Of a stretch of DNA of 64,000 nucleotides, positions 13,288-27,201 are shown piece by piece. The stretch's first letter is position 1, and every line of letters starts with the position of its first letter. Both the position numbers and the translations under genes were made by a program. The DNA comes from Mercurialis annua (Eukaryota > Streptophyta > Magnoliopsida > Malpighiales > Euphorbiaceae), in NCBI RefSeq assembly GCF_937616625.2, contig NC_065572.1, positions 38,777,653-38,841,652 of the forward strand, read 5' to 3'. The notes beneath the pieces are model-generated. The model was not told the DNA's origin and made no database searches. It worked only from the letters and a program-made list of their open reading frames with translations.

Positions 13288-14330
13288 AAGGTAAACGTTT
13301 TCAAACGTTACGAAATAAATCCAAACGTTTCACCTTTTTAGCGATTTAAGCCAAACATTTACAAACGTTACAAAACAAATCCAAATGTTTCACCTTTTTA
13401 GCAATTTAAGCCAAGCGTTTACAAACGTTATGAAATAAAACCAAACGTTTAAAACGTTATGAAATAAATTAAAACGTTTCACATTTTTAGCGGTTTAAGC
13501 CAATCGTTTACAAACGTTACGAAACAAAACCAAGCGTTTCACCTTTTTAGCAATTTAAGCCAAACGTTTACAAACATTACAAAACAAATCCAATTGTTTC
13601 ACCTTTTTAACAATTTAAGCCAAATGTTTACAAACGTTACGAAACAAATCCAAGCATTTCACCTTTTTTGCAATGTAAACAAAATGTCTACAAACATTTC
13701 AAAACAAATCCAAGCGTTTCACCTTTTTAGCAATTTAAGCCAAATGTTTACAAACATTATGAAACAAATCCAAGCGTTTAACCTTTTTAGACATTTTAGC
13801 CAAACGTTTACAAACATTACAAAACAAATCCAAGCGTTTCACCTTTTTAGCAATTTAAGCCAAAAGTTTACAAACATTACGAAACAAATCCAAGAGTTTC
13901 ACCTTTTTAGCAATTTAAGCCAAACTTTTATAAACGTTACGAAACAAATCCAAACGTTTCACCTTTTTAGCGATTTAAGTCAAACATTTTCAAACGTTAC
14001 GAGACAAATTCAAACATTTCACCTTTTTATCTATTTATGCCAAACATTTACGATGGTTTGGAAACAAATCCAAATGTTTCACCTTTTTAGCAATTTAAAC
14101 CAAATGTTTACAAACGTTACGAAACAAATTCAAACATTTCACCTTTTTAGCAATTTAACGTTTACAAACGTTACAAACAAATCCAAGCGTTTCACCTTTT
14201 TAGTAATTTTAGCGAAATGTTTACAAATGTTACCAAATAATTCCAAACGTTTCCCCTTTATAGCGATATAAGCCAAACGTTTACAAACGTTACGAAACAA
14301 ATCCAAACGTTTCCCCTTTTCAGCGATTTA
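13288..14330 (+). repeat. Higher-order block, copy 1 (4,902-bp offset)
   Basis: This matches about 18190-19238. The offset is 4,902 bp up to about 14150 and 4,908 after it, because a monomer near 14151 has lost six bases (CAATTTAACG). Shared markers are a double GATTTAAGG(T/C)AAACG monomer, the 89-bp monomer (13408 and 18310), the AAAATGTCTAC monomer, the TTTACGATGGTTTGG monomer and an ACAATATTAAA monomer at the right end. Confidence 0.82.
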
Positions 14331-17300
14331 AGCCAAACGTTTACAAACAATATTAAAGAAATCCAAACGTTTCTCCTTTTTAACAATTTAAGCCAAATTT
14401 TTATAAACGTTACGAAACAAATGCAAACATTTCGCCTTTTTAGCAATTTAAGCCAAACGTTTACGAACATTGCGAAAAAAATTCAAACGTTTCCCCATTT
14501 TATCGATTTAAACCGAACGTTTAAAACGTCACGAAACAAATCCAAACGTTTCACATTTTTGGCGATATAAGCCAAACGTTTAAAACGTTGCGAAACAAAT
14601 CCAAACGTTTCACCTTTTTAGCAATTTATGCAAAACGTTTACAAATATTACGAAACAAAATCGAAGTGTTTCATCTTTTTAGCGATTGAAGCCAAATGTT
14701 TACAAACATTACGAAACAAATTCAAACGTTTCACATTTTTAGCAATTTAAGCCAAACATTTACAATGCTTTTGAAACAAATCCAAAAGTTTCACCTATTT
14801 ATAAATTTAAGCCAAAAGTTATAAAACAAATCCAAGCGTTTCACCTTTTTAATAATTTAAGTCAAACGTTTACAAATGGTACGAAACAAATCGAATCGTT
14901 TCACCTTTTTAGCAATTTAAGCGAAATGTTTACAAACATTACGAAACAAATCCAAACTTTCCACCTTTTAGCGATTTAAGCGAAATGTTTAAAAACATTA
15001 AGAAACAAATCCAAATGTTTCACCTTTTTAGCAATTTAAGAAAAACGTTTACAAACATTAAAAAACAAATCCAAGCGTTTCACCTTTTTAGCAATTTAAG
15101 CCAAATGTTTACAAACGTTACGAAACAAATCCAAGCGTTGCACCTTTTTAGCATTTTAAGCCAAACGTTTACAAACATTACAAAACAAATCCAAGCGTTT
15201 CACCTTTTTAGCAATTTAAGCCAAACCTTTACAAACATTAAAAAAAACCAAGCGTTTCACCTTTTTAGCAATTTAATCAAAACGTTTACAAACGTTACGA
15301 AGCAAATCCAAGCGTTTCACCTTTTCAGCAATATAAGCCAAGCGTTTAGAAAAATTACGAAACAAATCCAAGTGTTTCACCCTTTTAGCAATGTAAGCCA
15401 AACGTTTACAAACGTTACGAAACAAATCCAAGCGTTTCACCTTTTTAGCAATTAAGCCAAACGTTTACAAACATTACAAAACAAATCCAAGCGTTTCACC
15501 TTTTTAGCAATTTAAGACAAATGTTTGCAAACGTTACGAAACAAATCCAAGCGTTTCACCTTTTTAGCATTTTAAGCCAAACGTTTACAAACATGACCAA
15601 ACAAATCCAATCGTTTCACTTTTTTAGCAATTTAAGCCAATCTTTTACAAACATTACGAAACAAAACCAAGCGTTTCACCTTTTTAGCAAATTAAGCAAA
15701 ACGTTTACAAACGTTACGAAACAAATCCAAGCGTTTAACCTTTTTAGCAATTTAAGCCAAACGTTTACAAACATTACGAAACAAATCCAAGCGTTTCACC
15801 TTTTTAGCAATGTAAGCCAAATGTTTACATACGTTACGAAACAAATCCAAGCGTTTTACCTTTTTAGGAATTTAAGCCAAACGTTGACAAACGGTACGAA
15901 ATAAATCCGAACGTTTGACCTTTTTAGCGATTTAAGCCAAACGTTCACAAACGATACGAAACAAATCCAAATATTTCACCTTTTTAGCAATCTAAGCCAA
16001 ACCCTTACAAAAGTTACGAAACAAATCCAAATGTTTCACCTTTTTAGCGATTTAAGCCAAACGTTAACAAATGTTACGAAACAAAACTAAATGTTTCACT
16101 TTTTTAGCGATTTAAGCCAAACGTTTACAAACGTTACGAAACAAATCCAAACGTGTCACCTTTTTAGCAATATAAGTCAAACATTTTCAAACGTTACGAA
16201 ACAAATCAAACGTTTCACCTTTTTATCTATTTAAGCCAAACATTTACGATGGTTTGGAAACAAATCCAAATATTTCACCTTTTTAGCAATTTAAGCCAAA
16301 TGTTTACAAACGCTACGAAACAAATTCAAGCATTTCACCTTTTTAGAAATTTAAGCCAAATGTTTACAAACGTTACAAACAAATCCAAGCGTTTCACCTT
16401 TTTATTAATTTTAACGAAATGTTTACAAATGTTATCTATTTAAGCGAAATGTTTAAAAACTTACGAAACAAATACAAATGTTTCCCCTTTTAGCGATTTA
16501 AGCCAAACGTTTTCAAACGTTATGAAAGAAATCCAAATGTTTCACCTTTTTGGCGATTTAAGCCTGATGTTTACAAACGTTACAAAACAAAACCAAATGT
16601 TTCACCTTTTTAGCAATTTAAGCCAAAAGTTTACAATCGTTACGAAACAAAACCAAATGTTTAAAACGTTATGAAACAAATTAAAACGTTTCACATTTTT
16701 AGCGATTTAAGCCAAACATTTACAAACGTTACGAAACAAAACCAAGCGTTTCACCTTTTTAGCAATTTAAGCCAAATGTTTACAAACATTACGAAACAAA
16801 TCCAAGTGTTTCACCTTTTTAGCAATTTAAGCCAAACGTTTACCAACGTTACAAAACAAATCCAAACGTTTCACCTTTTTAGAAATTTAAGCCAAACGTT
16901 TATAAACGTTACGAAACAAAGCCAAACGTTTCACCTTTTCAGCGATTTAAGCCAATCATTTACAATACTTTTGAAACAAATCCAAAAGTTTCACCTATTT
17001 AGAAATTTAAGCCAAAAGTTATAAAACAAATCCAAGCGTTTCACCTTTTTAATAATTTAAGCCAAACGTTTACAAATGGTACGAAACAAATCCAATCGTT
17101 TCACCTTTTTAGCAAGTTAAGCGAAATGTTTACAAACATTACGAAACAAATCCAAACGTTTCACCTTTTTAGCAATTTCAGCAAAACGTTTACAAACATT
17201 ATAAAACAAATCCAAGCGTTTCACCTTTTTAGCAATTTAAGCCAAATGTTTACAAACGTTACGAAACAAAGCGTTGCACCTTTTTAGCATTTTAAGCCAA

Positions 17301-18189
17301 ACGTTTACAAACATTACAAAACAAATCCAAGCGTTTCACCTTTTTAGCAATTTAAGCCAAACCTTTACAAACATTAAAAAAAACCAAGCGTTTCACCTTT
17401 TTAGCAATTTAATCAAAACGTTTACAAACGTTACGAAGCAAATCCAAGCTTTTCACCTTTTCAGCAATATAAGCCAAGCGTTTACAAAAATTACGAAACA
17501 AATCCAAGCGTTTCACCCTTTTAGCAATGTAAGCCAAACGTTTACAAACGTTACGAAACAAATCCAAGCGTTTCACCTTTTTAGCAATTATGCCAAACGT
17601 TTACAAACTTTACAAAACAAATCCAAGTGTTTTACCTTTTTAGCAATTTAAGCCTAATGTTTGCAAACGTTACGAAACAAATCCAAGCGTTTCACCTTTT
17701 TAGCATTTTAAGCCAAACGTTTACAAACATTACCAAACAAATCCAACCGTTTCACTTTTTTAGCAATTTAAGCCAAACTTTTACAAACATTACGAAACAA
17801 AACCAAGCGTTTCACCTTTTTAGCAAATTAAGCAAAACGTTTACAAACGTTACGAAACAAATCCAAGCGTTTCACCTTTTTAGCAATTTAAGCCAAACGT
17901 TTACAAACATTACGAAACAAATCCAAGCGTTTCACCTTTTTAGCAATGTAAGCCAAACGTTTACAAACGTTACGAAACAAATCCAAGCGTTTTACCTTTT
18001 TAGGAATTTAAGCCAAACGTTTACAAACGTTACGAAATAAATCCGAACGTTTGACCTTTTTAACAATTTAAGTCAAACGTTCACAAACGATACGAAACAA
18101 ATCCAAATATTTCACCTTTTTAGCAATTTAAGCCAAACCCTTACAAACGTTACGAAACAAATCCAAATGTTTCACCTTTTTAGCGATTT

Positions 18190-19238
18190 AAGGCAAACGT
18201 TTTCAAACGTTACGAAATAAATCCAAACGTTTCACCTTTTTAGCGATTTAAGCCAAACATTTACAAACGTTACAAAACAAATCCAAATGTTTCACCTTTT
18301 TAGCAATTTAAGCCAAGCGTTTACAAACGTTATGAAATAAAACCAAACGTTTAAAACGTTATGAAATAAATTAAAACGTTTCTCATTTTTAGCGGTTTAA
18401 GCCAATCGTTTACAAACGTTACGAAACAAAACCAAGCGTTTCACCTTTTTAGCAATTTAAGCCAAACGTTTACAAACATTACAAAACAAATCCAATTGTT
18501 TTACCTTTTTAACAATTTAAGCCAAATGTTTACAAACGTTACGAAACAAATCCAAGCATTTTACCTTTTTTGCAATGTAAACAAAATGTCTACAAAAATT
18601 TCAAAACAAATCCAAGCGTTTCACCTTTTTAGCAATTTAAGCCAAATGTTTACAAACGTTATGAAACAAATCCAAGCGTTTAACCTTTTTAGACATTTTA
18701 GCCAAACGTTTACAAACATTACAAAACAAATCCAAGCGTTTCACCTTTTTAGCAATTTAAGCCAAAAGTTTACAAACATTACGAAACAAATCCAAGAGTT
18801 TCACCTTTTTAGCAATTTAAGCCAAACTTTTATAAACGTTACGAAACAAATCCAAACGTTTCACCTTTTTAGCGATTTAAGTCAAACATTTTCAAACGTT
18901 ACGAAACAAATTCAAACATTTCACCTTTTTATCTATTTAAGCCAAACATTTACGATGGTTTGGAAACAAATCCAAATGTTTCACCTTTTTAGCAATTTAA
19001 GCCAAATGTTTACAAACGTTACGAAACAAATTCAAATATTTCACCTTTTTAGCAATTTAAGCCAAACGTTTACAAACGTTACAAACAAATCCAAGCGTTT
19101 CACCTTTTTAGTAATTTTAGCGAAATGTTTACAAATGTTACCAAATAATTCCAAACGTTTCCCCTTTATAGCGATATAAGCCAAACGTTTACAAACGTTA
19201 CGAAACAAATCCAAACGTTTCCCCTTTTTAGCGATTTA
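18190..19238 (+). repeat. Higher-order block, copy 2 (4,902-bp offset)
   Basis: This is the partner of 13288-14330 with only scattered substitutions. Beyond its right end the two regions differ by loss of several monomers in the second copy (14380-14510 has no equivalent before 19290), which shows deletion by unequal exchange after the block duplication. Confidence 0.8.
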
Positions 19239-20997
19239 AGCCAAACGTTTACAAACAATATTAAACAAATCCAAACGTTTCCCCATTTTATCGATTTAAA
19301 CCGAACGTTTAAAACGTCACGAAACAAATGCAAACATTTCGCATTTTTGGCGATTTAAGCCAAACGTTTAAAACGTTGCGAAACAAATCCAAACGTTTCA
19401 CCTTTTTAGCAATTTATGCAAAACGTTTACAAATAATACGAAACAAAATCGAAGTGTTTCATCTTTTTAGCGATTGAAGCCAAATGTTTACAAACATTTC
19501 GAAACAAATTCAAACGTTTCACATTTTTAGCAATTTAAGCCAAACATTTACAATGCTTTTGAAACAAATCCAAAAGTTTCACCTATTTATAAATTTAAGC
19601 CAAAAGTTATAAAACAAATCCAAGCGTTTCACCTTTTTAATAATTTAATCCAAACGTTTACAAATGGTACGAAACAAATCCAATCGTTTCACCTTTTTAG
19701 CAATTTAAGCGAAATGTTTACAAACATTACGAAACAAATCCAAACGTTCCACCTTTTAGCGATTTAAGCGAAATGTTTAAAAACATTAAGAAACAAATCC
19801 AAATGTTTCACCTTTTTAGCAGTTTAAGAAAAACGTTTACAAACATTAAAAAACAAATCCAAACGTTTCACCTTTTTAGCAATTTAAGCCAAATGTTTAC
19901 AAACGTACGAAACAAATCCAAGCGTTGCACCTTTTTAGCATTTTAAGCCAAACGTTTACAAACATTACAAAACAAATCCAAGCATTTCACCTTTTTAGCA
20001 ATTTAAGCCAAACCTTTACAAACATTAAAAAAAACCAAGCGTTTCACCTTTTTAGCAATTTAATCAAAACGTTTACAAACGTTACGAAGCAAATCCAAGC
20101 GTTTCACCTTTTCAGCAATATAAGCCAAGCGTTTAGAAAAATTACGAAACAAATCCAAGTGTTTCACCCTTTTAGCAATGTAAGCCAAACGTTTACAAAC
20201 GTTACGAAACAAATCCAAGCGTTTCACCTTTTTAGCAATTAAGCCAAACGTTTACAAACATTACGAAACAAATCCAAGCGTTTCACCTTTTTAGCGATTT
20301 AAGGCAAACGTTTTCAAACGTTACGAAATAAATCCAAACGTTTCACCTTTTTAGCGATTTAAGCCAAACGTTTACAAACGTTACAAAACAAATCCAAATG
20401 TTTCACATTTTTAGCAATTTAAGCCAAGCGTTTACAAACGTTATGAAATAAAACCAAACGTTTAAAACGTTATGAAACAAATTAAAACGTTTCACATTTT
20501 TAGCGGTTTAAGCCAATCGTTTACAAACGTTACGAAACAAAATCAACCGTTTCACCTTTTTAGCAATTTAAGCCAAACGTTTACAAACATTACAAAACAA
20601 ATCCAATTGTTTCACCTTTTTAACAATTTAAGCCAAATGTTTACAAACGTTACGAAACAAATCCAAGCATTTCACCTTTTTTGCAATGTAAACAAAATGT
20701 CTACCAACATTTCAAAACAAATCCAAGCGTTTTACCTTTTTAGCAATTTAAGCCAAATGTTTGCAAACGTTATGAAACAAATCCAAGCGTTTAACCTTTT
20801 TAGACATATTAGCCAAACTTTTACAAACATTACAAAACAAATCCAAGCGTTTCACCTTTTTAGTAATTTAAGCCAAAAGTTTAGAAACATTACGAAACAA
20901 ATCCAAGAGTTTCACCTTTTTAACAATTTATGCCAAATTTTTATAAACGTTACGAAACAAATCCAAACGTTTCACCTTTTTGGCGATTTAAGTCAAA

Positions 20998-21037
20998 CAT
21001 TTTCAAACGTTTCACCTTTTTATCTATTTAAGCCAAA
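20998..21037 (+). repeat. 40-bp monomer with an internal 20-bp deletion
   Basis: The monomer reads ATTTTCAAACGTTTCACC, while the related copies at about 24290 and 30416 read CATTTTCAAACGTTACG followed by a further 13 bases before GTTTCACC. Exactly 20 bp is missing, with the AAACGTT motif at both ends of the gap. This fits recombination between two AAACGTT motifs of one monomer. Coordinates are approximate to a few bases. Confidence 0.75.
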
Positions 21038-21072
21038 CATTTACGATGGTTTGGAAACAAATCCAAATGTTT

Positions 21073-24000
21073 CACCTTTTTAGCAATTTAAGCCAAATGT
21101 TTACAAAAGTTACGAAACAAATTCAAGCATTTCACCTTTTTAGCAAATTAAGCCAAACGTTTACAAACATTACAAACAAATCCAAGCGTTTCACCTTTTT
21201 AGTAATTTTAGCGAAATGTTTACAAATGTTACCAAATAAATCCAAACGTTTCCCCTTTATAGCGATATAAGCCAAACGTTTACAAACGTTACGAAACAAA
21301 TCCAAACGTTTCCCCTTTTTAGCGATTTAAGCCAAACGTTTACAAACATTACTAAACAAATCCAAACGTTTCTCCTTTTTAGCAATTTAAGCCAAACGTT
21401 TATAAACGTTACGAAACAAATCCAAACATTTCGCCATTTTAGCAATTTAAGCCAAACATTTACGAACATTGCGAAAAAATTTCAAACGTTTCCCCATTTT
21501 ATCGATTTAAGCCGAACGTTTAAAACGTCACGAAACGAATCCAAACGTTTCACATTTTTGGCGATTTAAGCCAAACGTTTAAAATGTTGCCAAACAAATC
21601 CAAACGTTTCACCTTTTTAGCAATTTATGCAAAACGTTTACAAACATTACGAAACAAAATCGAAGTGTTTCATCTTTTTAGCGATTGAAGCCAAATGTTT
21701 ACAAACGTTACGAAACAAATTCAAACGTTTCACATTTTTAGCAATTTAAGCCAAACGTTTACAAATGTTACGAAAGAAATCCAAATATTTCACCTTTTTA
21801 GCAATTTAAGCCAAACGTTTATAAACGATACGAAACAAATCCAAACATTTCTCCATTTTAGCAATTTAAGCCAAACGTTTACGAACATTGCGATAAAATT
21901 TCAAACGTTTCCCCATTTTATCGATTTAAGCCGAACGTTTAAAACGTCACAAAACAAATCCAAACGTTTGACATTTTTGGCGATTTAAGCCAAACGTTTA
22001 AAACGTTGCGAAACAAATCCAAACGTTTCACCTTTTTAGCAATTTATGCAAAACGTTTACAAATATTACGAAACAAAATCGAAGTGTTTCATCTTTTTAG
22101 CGATTGAAGCCAAATGTTTACAAACATTACGAAACAAATTCAAACGTTTCACATTTTTAGCAATTTAAGCCAAACATTTACAATGCTTTTGAAACAAATC
22201 CAAAAGTTTCACCTATTTATAAATTTAAGCCAAAAGTTATAAAACAAATCCAAGCGTTTCACCTTTTTAATAATTTAAGCCAAACGTTTACAAATGGTAC
22301 GAAACAAATCCAATCGTTTCACCTTTTTAGCAAATTAAGCGAAATGTTTACAAACATTACGAAATAAATCCAAACGTTCCACCTTTTAGCGATTTAAGCG
22401 AAATGTTTAAAAACATTAAGAAACAAATCCAAATGTTTCACCTTTTTAGCAATTTAAGAAAAACGTTTACAAACATTACAAAACAAATCCAAGCGTTTCA
22501 CCTTTTTAGCAATTTAAGCCAAATGTTTACAAACGTTACGAAACAAATCCAAGAGTTGCACCTTTTTAGCATTTTAAGCCAAACGTTTACAAACATTGCA
22601 AAACAAATCCAAGCGTTTTACCTTTTTAGCAATTTAAGCCAAACCTTTACAAACATTAAAAAAAACCAAGCGTTTCACCTTTTTAGCAATTTAAGCAAAA
22701 CGTTTACAAACGTTACGAAACAAATCCAAGCGTTTCACCTTTTCAGCAATATAAGCCAAGCGTTTACAAAAATTACGAAACAAATCCAAGTGTTTCAACC
22801 TTTTAGCAATGTAAGCCAAACGTTTACAAACGTTACGAAACAAATCCAAGCGTTTCACCTTTTTAGCAATTAAGCCAAACGTTTACAAACATTACAAAAC
22901 AAATCCAAGCGTTTCACCTTTTTAGCAATTTAAGCCAAATGTTTGCAAACGTTACGAAACAAATCCAAGCGTTTCACCTTTTTAGCATTTTAAGCCAAAC
23001 GTTTACAAGCATTACCAAACAAATCCAATCGTTTCACTTTTTTAGCAATTTAAGCCAATCTTTTACAAACATTACGAAACAAAACCAAGCGTTTCACCTT
23101 TTTAGCAAATTAAGCAAAACGTTTACAAACGTTACGAAACAAATCCAAGCGTTTCACCTTTTTAGCAATTTAAGCCAAACGTTTACAAACATTACGAAAC
23201 AAATCCAAGCGTTTCACCTTTTTAGCAATGTAAGCCAAACGTTTACAAACGTTACGAAACAAATCCAAGCGTTTTACCTTTTTAGGAATTTAAGCCAAAC
23301 GTTTACAAACGTTACGAAATAAATCCGAACGTTTGACCTTTTTAGCGATTTAAGCCAAACATTCACAAACGATACGAAACAAATCCAAATATTTCACCTT
23401 TTTAGCAATTTAAGCCAAACCCTTACAAACGTTACGAAACAAATCCAAATGTTTCACCTTTTTAGCGATTTAAGCCAAACATTTACAAATGTTACGAAAC
23501 AAAACGAAATGTTTCACCTTTTTAGCGATTTAAGCCAAACGTTTACAAACGTTACGAAACAAATCCAAACGTTTCACCTTTTTAGCGATTTAAGGCAAAC
23601 GTTTTCAAACGTTACGAAATAAATCCAAACGTTGCACCTTTTTAGCGATTTAAGCCAAACGTTTACAAACGTTACAAAACAAATCCAAATGTTTCACATT
23701 TTTAGCAATTTAAGCCAAGCGTTTACAAACGTTATGAAACAAAACCAAACGTTTAAAACGTTATGAAACAAATTAAAACGTTTCACATTTTTAGCGGTTT
23801 AAGCCAATCGTTTACAAACGTTACGAAACAAAACCAAGCGTTTCACCTTTTTAGCAATTTAAGCCAAACGTTTACAAATATTACAAAACAAATCCAATTG
23901 TTTCACCTTTTTATCAATTTAAGCCAAATTTTTACAAACGTTACGAAACAAATCCAAGCATTTCACCTTTTTTGCAATGTAAACAAAATGTCTACAAACA

Positions 24001-27000
24001 TTTCCAAACAAATCCAAGCGTTTCACCTTTTTACCAATTTAAGCCAAATGTTTACAAACGTTATGAAACAAATCCAAGCGTTTAACCTTTTTAGACATTT
24101 TAGCCAAACTTTTACAAACATTACAAAACAAATCCAAGCGTTTCACCTTTTTAGCAATTTAAGCCAAAAGTTTACAAATATTACGAAACAAATCCAAGAG
24201 TTTCACCTTTTTAACAATTTAAGCCAAAATTTTATAAACGTTACGAAACAAATCCAAACGTTTCACCTTTTTAGCGATTTAAGTCAAACATTTTCAAACG
24301 TTACGAAACAAATTCAAACGTTTCACCTTCTTATCTATTTATGCCAAACATTTACGATGGTTTGGAAACAAATCCAAATGTTTCACCTTTTTATCAATTT
24401 AAGCCAAATATTTACAAACGTTACGAAACAAATTCAAGCATTTCACCTTTTTAGCAATTTAAGCCAAACGTTTACAAACGTTACAAACAAATCCAAGCGT
24501 TTCACCTTTTTAGTAATTTTAGCGAAATGTTTACAAATGTTACCAAATAAATCCAAACGTTTCCCCTTTATAGCGATATAAGCCAAACGTTTACAAACGT
24601 TACGAAAAAAATCCAAACGTTTCCCCTTTTCAGCGATTTAAGCCAAACGTTAACAAACATTACTAAACAAATCCAAACGTTTCTCCTTTTTAGCAATTTA
24701 AGCCAAACGTTTATAAACGTTACGAAACAAATCCAAACATTTCGCCATTTTAGCAATTTAAGCCAAACGTTTACGAACATTGCGAAAAAATTTCAAACGT
24801 TTCCCCATTTTATCGATTTAAGCCGAACGTTTAAAACGTCACGAAACAAATCCAAACGTTTCACATTTTTGGCAATTTAAGCCAAACGTTTAAAACGTTG
24901 CGAAACAAATCCAAACGTTTCACCTTTTTAGCAATTTATGCAAAACGTTTACAAACATTACGAAACAAAATCAAAGTGTTTCATCTTTTTAACGATTGAA
25001 GCCAAATGTTTACAAACGTTACGAAACAAATTCAAACGTTTCACATTTGTAGCAATTTAAGACAAACGTTTACAAATGTTACGAAAGAAATCCAAATATT
25101 TCACCTTTTTAGCAGTTTAAGCCAAACGTTTACAAACGGTACGAAACAAATCCAAACGTTTCACCTTTATAGCGATTTAAGCCAATCATTTACAAACGCT
25201 ACGAAACAAATCCAAATGTTTCACCTTTTTAGCAATGTAAGCCAAACGTTTACAAACGTTACAAAACAAATCCAAGTGTTTTACCTTTTTAGCAATTTAA
25301 ACCAAACATTTAAAACGTTACGAAACAAATCAAGCGTTTCATCTTTTGATCAATTTAAGAAAAACGTTTACAAACGTTGCGAAAAAAATCCAAACATTTC
25401 CTTTTTTTAGCGAATTAAGCAAAACGTTTAAAAGGTTACGCTACCAATCCAAATGTTTCACCTTTTTAGCAATTTAAGCGAAACGTTTACAAACGTTACG
25501 AAACAGATCCAAGCGTTTCACCTTTTTAGCAATTTAAGCCCAATATTTACAAACGTTACGAAACAAATCCAAGCGTTTCACCTTTTTAGCAATTTAAGCA
25601 AAACGTTTACGAACGTTACGAAACAAATCCAAGCGTTTCACCTTTTTAGCAATTCAAGCAGAACGTTTACAACCGTTACGAAACAAATCCAAACATTGCA
25701 CCTTTTAAGCGATTTAAGCCAAACCTTTACAAATGTTACGAAACAAATCCAAACGTTTCACCTATTTAGCGATTTAAGCGAAACGTTTGCAAACGTTACG
25801 AAACAAATCCAGACGTTTAACCTTTTTAGCGATTTAAGCAAAACGTTTACAAACGGTAAGAAACAAATCCAAATGTTTCGCCTTTATAGTGATTTAAGCC
25901 AAACGTTTACAAACGCTACGAAAAAAATCACAACGTTTCACCTTTTTAGCAATTTAAGCCAAACATTTACAAACGTTACGAAACAAATTCAAAAGTTTCA
26001 CTTTTTTTGCGATTTAAGCCAAACGTTTGCAAACGTTTCGAAACAAATACAAACGTTTCCCCTTTTAGCGATTTAAGCCAAACGTTTTCATACGTTATGA
26101 AAGAAATCCAAATGTTTCACCTTTTTAGCGATTTAAGCCAGATGTTTACAAACGTTACAAAACAAATCCAAATGTTTTACCTTTTTAGCAATTTAAGCCA
26201 AAAGTTTACAATCGTTACGAAACAAAACCAAACGTTTAAAACGTTATGAAACAAATGAAAACGTTTCACATTTTTAGCGATTTAAGCCAAACATTTACAA
26301 ACGTTACGAAACAAAACCAAGCATTTCACCTTTTTAGCAATTTAAGCCAAATGTTTACAAATATTACGAAACAAATCCAAGCGTTTCACCTTTTTAGCAA
26401 TTTAAGCCAAACGTTTACCAATGTTACGAAACAAATCCAAACGTTTCACCTTTTTAGAAATTTAAGCCAAACGTTTATAAACGTTACGAAACAAATCCAA
26501 ACGTTTCACCTTTTTAGCGATTTAAGCCAAACATTTACAATGCTTTTGAAACAAATCCAAAAGTTTCACCTATTTAGAAATTTAAGCCAAAAGTTATAAA
26601 ACAAATCCAAGCGTTTCACCTTTTCAATAGTTTAACCCAAACGTTTACAAATGGTACGAAACAAATCCAAGCGTTTCACCTTTTTAGCAATTTAAGCGAA
26701 ATGTTTACAAACAGTACGAAACAAATCCAAACGTTCCACCTTTTAGCCATTTAAGCGAAATGTTTAAAAACATTACGAAACAAATCCAAATGTTTCACCT
26801 TTTTAGCAATTTAAGCAAAACGTTTACAAACATTACAAAACAAATCCAAGCGTTTCATTTTTTAGCAATTTAAGCCAAATGTTTACAAACGTTACGAAAC
26901 AAATCCAAGCGTTGCACCTTTTTAGCATTGTAAGCCAAACATTTACAAACCTTACAAAACAAATCCAAGCGTTTCACCTTTTTGGCAATTTAAGCCAAAC

Positions 27001-27201
27001 CTTTACAAACATTAAAAAAACCAAGCGTTTCACCTTTTTAGCAATTTAAGCCAAGCGTTTCACCTTTTTAGCAATGTAAGCCAAACGTTTACAAACGTTA
27101 CGAAACAAATCCAAGAGTTTCACCTTTTTAGCAATTTAAGCCAAACGATACGAAACAAATCCGAACGTTTGACCTTTTTAGCGATTTAATCCAAATGTTT
27201 A
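21073..27201 (+). repeat. 6,129-bp tandem segmental duplication, copy A
   Basis: Every variant monomer here returns 6,129 bp downstream, for example 22403 with 28532, 23712 with 29841 and 26195 with 32324. I noticed only about six substitutions over the whole length, near 22457, 22990, 23850, 24710, 26490 and 27460. Identity is therefore about 99.9% by eye. The unit holds roughly 100 monomers and several lower-order variants. It is either a very recent tandem duplication or, less likely, an assembly duplication. The scattered private substitutions argue for two real copies. Confidence 0.93.
27048..27077 (+). repeat. 30-bp half monomer
   Basis: The unit AAGCCAAGCG, TTTCACCTTT, TTAGCAATGT is exactly half of the normal monomer. 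It is what recombination between the two CCAANCGTTT motifs of one monomer, 30 bp apart, would leave. Its copies are at 33177 (through the 6,129-bp duplication) and 34142 (through the 965-bp duplication). A 50-bp monomer lacking one decamer (CCAAACGATACG) lies just downstream near 27138. Confidence 0.85.

Noticed and set aside
23763..24581. A 272-codon open frame with a 20-residue repeat, with a near copy at 29892-30710, as a repeat-protein gene
   Set aside because: It is the stop-free frame of the 60-bp satellite. Frames start and stop at random monomer variants, and similar shorter frames fill the whole array.
24568..24780. Reverse-strand open frames such as this one and those at 14258, 21257, 27386, 30697, 35529 and 57108
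   Set aside because: They are antisense readings of monomers in which a CCCC or CGCC variant removes the usual reverse-strand stop. They are copied with higher-order repeats and have no gene features.
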